Below the pieces are notes generated by a model, which was given only the letters and a program-made list of their open reading frames with translations, ran no database searches and was not told where the DNA came from. The translations under genes and the position numbers were made by a program. Of a stretch of 64,000 nt of DNA, positions 63,350-64,000 are shown one piece after another (position 1 is the stretch's first letter; the number at the start of each line of letters is the position of its first letter). The stretch lies in the NCBI RefSeq assembly GCF_030848805.1, contig NC_092364.1:4154001-4218000 (forward strand). The letters run 5' to 3'. Source of the DNA: Temnothorax longispinosus. Its lineage: Eukaryota > Arthropoda > Insecta > Hymenoptera > Formicidae.

Positions 63350-63623
63350 TTAACCCTTCGCAATACACGTGGGGCTTTTAAGACCCACTTGATATTTCCA
63401 TTTTGAATTTATGGAGATTTTACGGACTCATAAAAAAAAACCCAAACAAGAATCAGGCATTTATAACGGTATAAATAGATTCTTAAAGCCTTTGAAATAA
63501 AAGTATACTTGAATTTTTTCAGATTTTTTATGGCACCATTACAGCTTGAAAATCTTAACTGGCCTAAAAGACCCAGGTGTTCGACGAAAGCAGCAGAATT
63601 ACACGTGTTCTGCGAAGGATTAA
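63350..63623. mobile_element. TTAA-flanked MITE, diverged ends (266 bp)
   Basis: TTAA at 63350-63353 and 63620-63623 flanks ends CCCTTCGCAATACACGTG (left) and, reverse-complemented right, TCCTTCGCAGAACACGTG. The arms are inverted repeats with about three mismatches in 18. Subterminal GGGTCTTTTAGG-like motifs occur near both ends (63375-63392 and 63562-63574). There is no transposase. The target site points to piggyBac-type mobilisation. Confidence 0.7.
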
Positions 63624-64000
63624 ATTTTGTTATCCTAGACATTTTAGAAAGATTAATTCGATCTTGGTCGGGGAATTCGTCGTTAAAATAACGACGGACG
63701 TTTTCGTGCCCGGGCGATTGTCACGAGCGGTACAGCGTCGGGGCGCGGACAAATTATTCTACGCGAGACGCGAATAAAATTACTCTCTCGTCGCATTATC
63801 GTCGCGTATCGCGTCGGTCGCGATCATACGGCGAGCGAAACAAAATTTACGACGTGTAATGCGTGTAATGCACCGTCGACGACGCGCAACACGTTGCCGC
63901 CGCCGCGGCGCCGCGTTGCGGCGATGACGGCATCGGATGCATTTTGTTCGACGACTCCGCGATAAATTGCGTTTGCCGGAAACGTCCGGCCGTGGTGGCG

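Larger units (their letters stand above)
56391..64000. other. Region 5' of the recognised mannosidase exons, no confident gene
   Basis: About 7.6 kb that should hold either the upstream mannosidase intron, the missing anchor exon(s), or the promoter. No minus-strand frame with a short basic tail plus a hydrophobic anchor was recognised. GC-rich patches lie near 59.3-59.5, 60.2-60.5, 60.8-61.2 and 62.5-63.1 kb, and GA tracts at about 61762-61800 and 61966-61990. Confidence 0.5.

Overview
The window looks like nuclear DNA from an insect, most likely a hymenopteran and perhaps an ant. The reasons are intron-split genes with GT-AG junctions, CpG-rich patches set in AT-rich DNA, many GA/CT microsatellites, and proteins that align with insect and vertebrate homologues. 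This assignment is an inference from protein similarity and base composition; there is no species marker. I see no bacterial operon, rRNA, tRNA or CRISPR array.

Two protein-coding genes are supported, both on the minus strand. (1) SCAP, the sterol-sensing escort protein of SREBP, is complete at 1402-6651. It has 12 coding exons that join in frame to 1327 codons plus stop. (2) A class II alpha-mannosidase (glycoside hydrolase 38, Golgi alpha-mannosidase 2 type, probably the insect Man-IIb branch) has five exons between 24777 and 56390, joining to 1004 codons plus stop. Its cytosolic tail, membrane anchor and stem are missing and must lie further upstream, either unrecognised at 56391-64000 or outside the window. 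Two of its introns are about 12.6-12.8 kb long.

Layout: 1-1401 is SCAP 3' flank with a small inverted-repeat element; 1402-6651 is SCAP; 6652 to about 8200 is a CpG-rich 5' flank; about 8.2-24.8 kb is intergenic, with a few MITE-like elements and microsatellites; 24.8-56.4 kb is the mannosidase gene, mostly intron; 56.4-64 kb holds no convincing gene, only a weak candidate exon near 60.2-60.5 kb and another TTAA-flanked element.

The two genes belong to different pathways: ER-to-Golgi control of lipid synthesis, and N-glycan trimming in the Golgi. Nothing shows co-regulation. The most interesting observations are: the SCAP sterol-sensing domain naturally carries Phe where Leu-to-Phe makes mammalian SCAP sterol-resistant; its COPII sorting hexapeptide is degenerate; and there is a set of short non-autonomous DNA transposons, including a 139-bp snap-back element with perfect 62-bp arms and several TTAA-flanked piggyBac-like elements. 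I found no undescribed multi-gene system.
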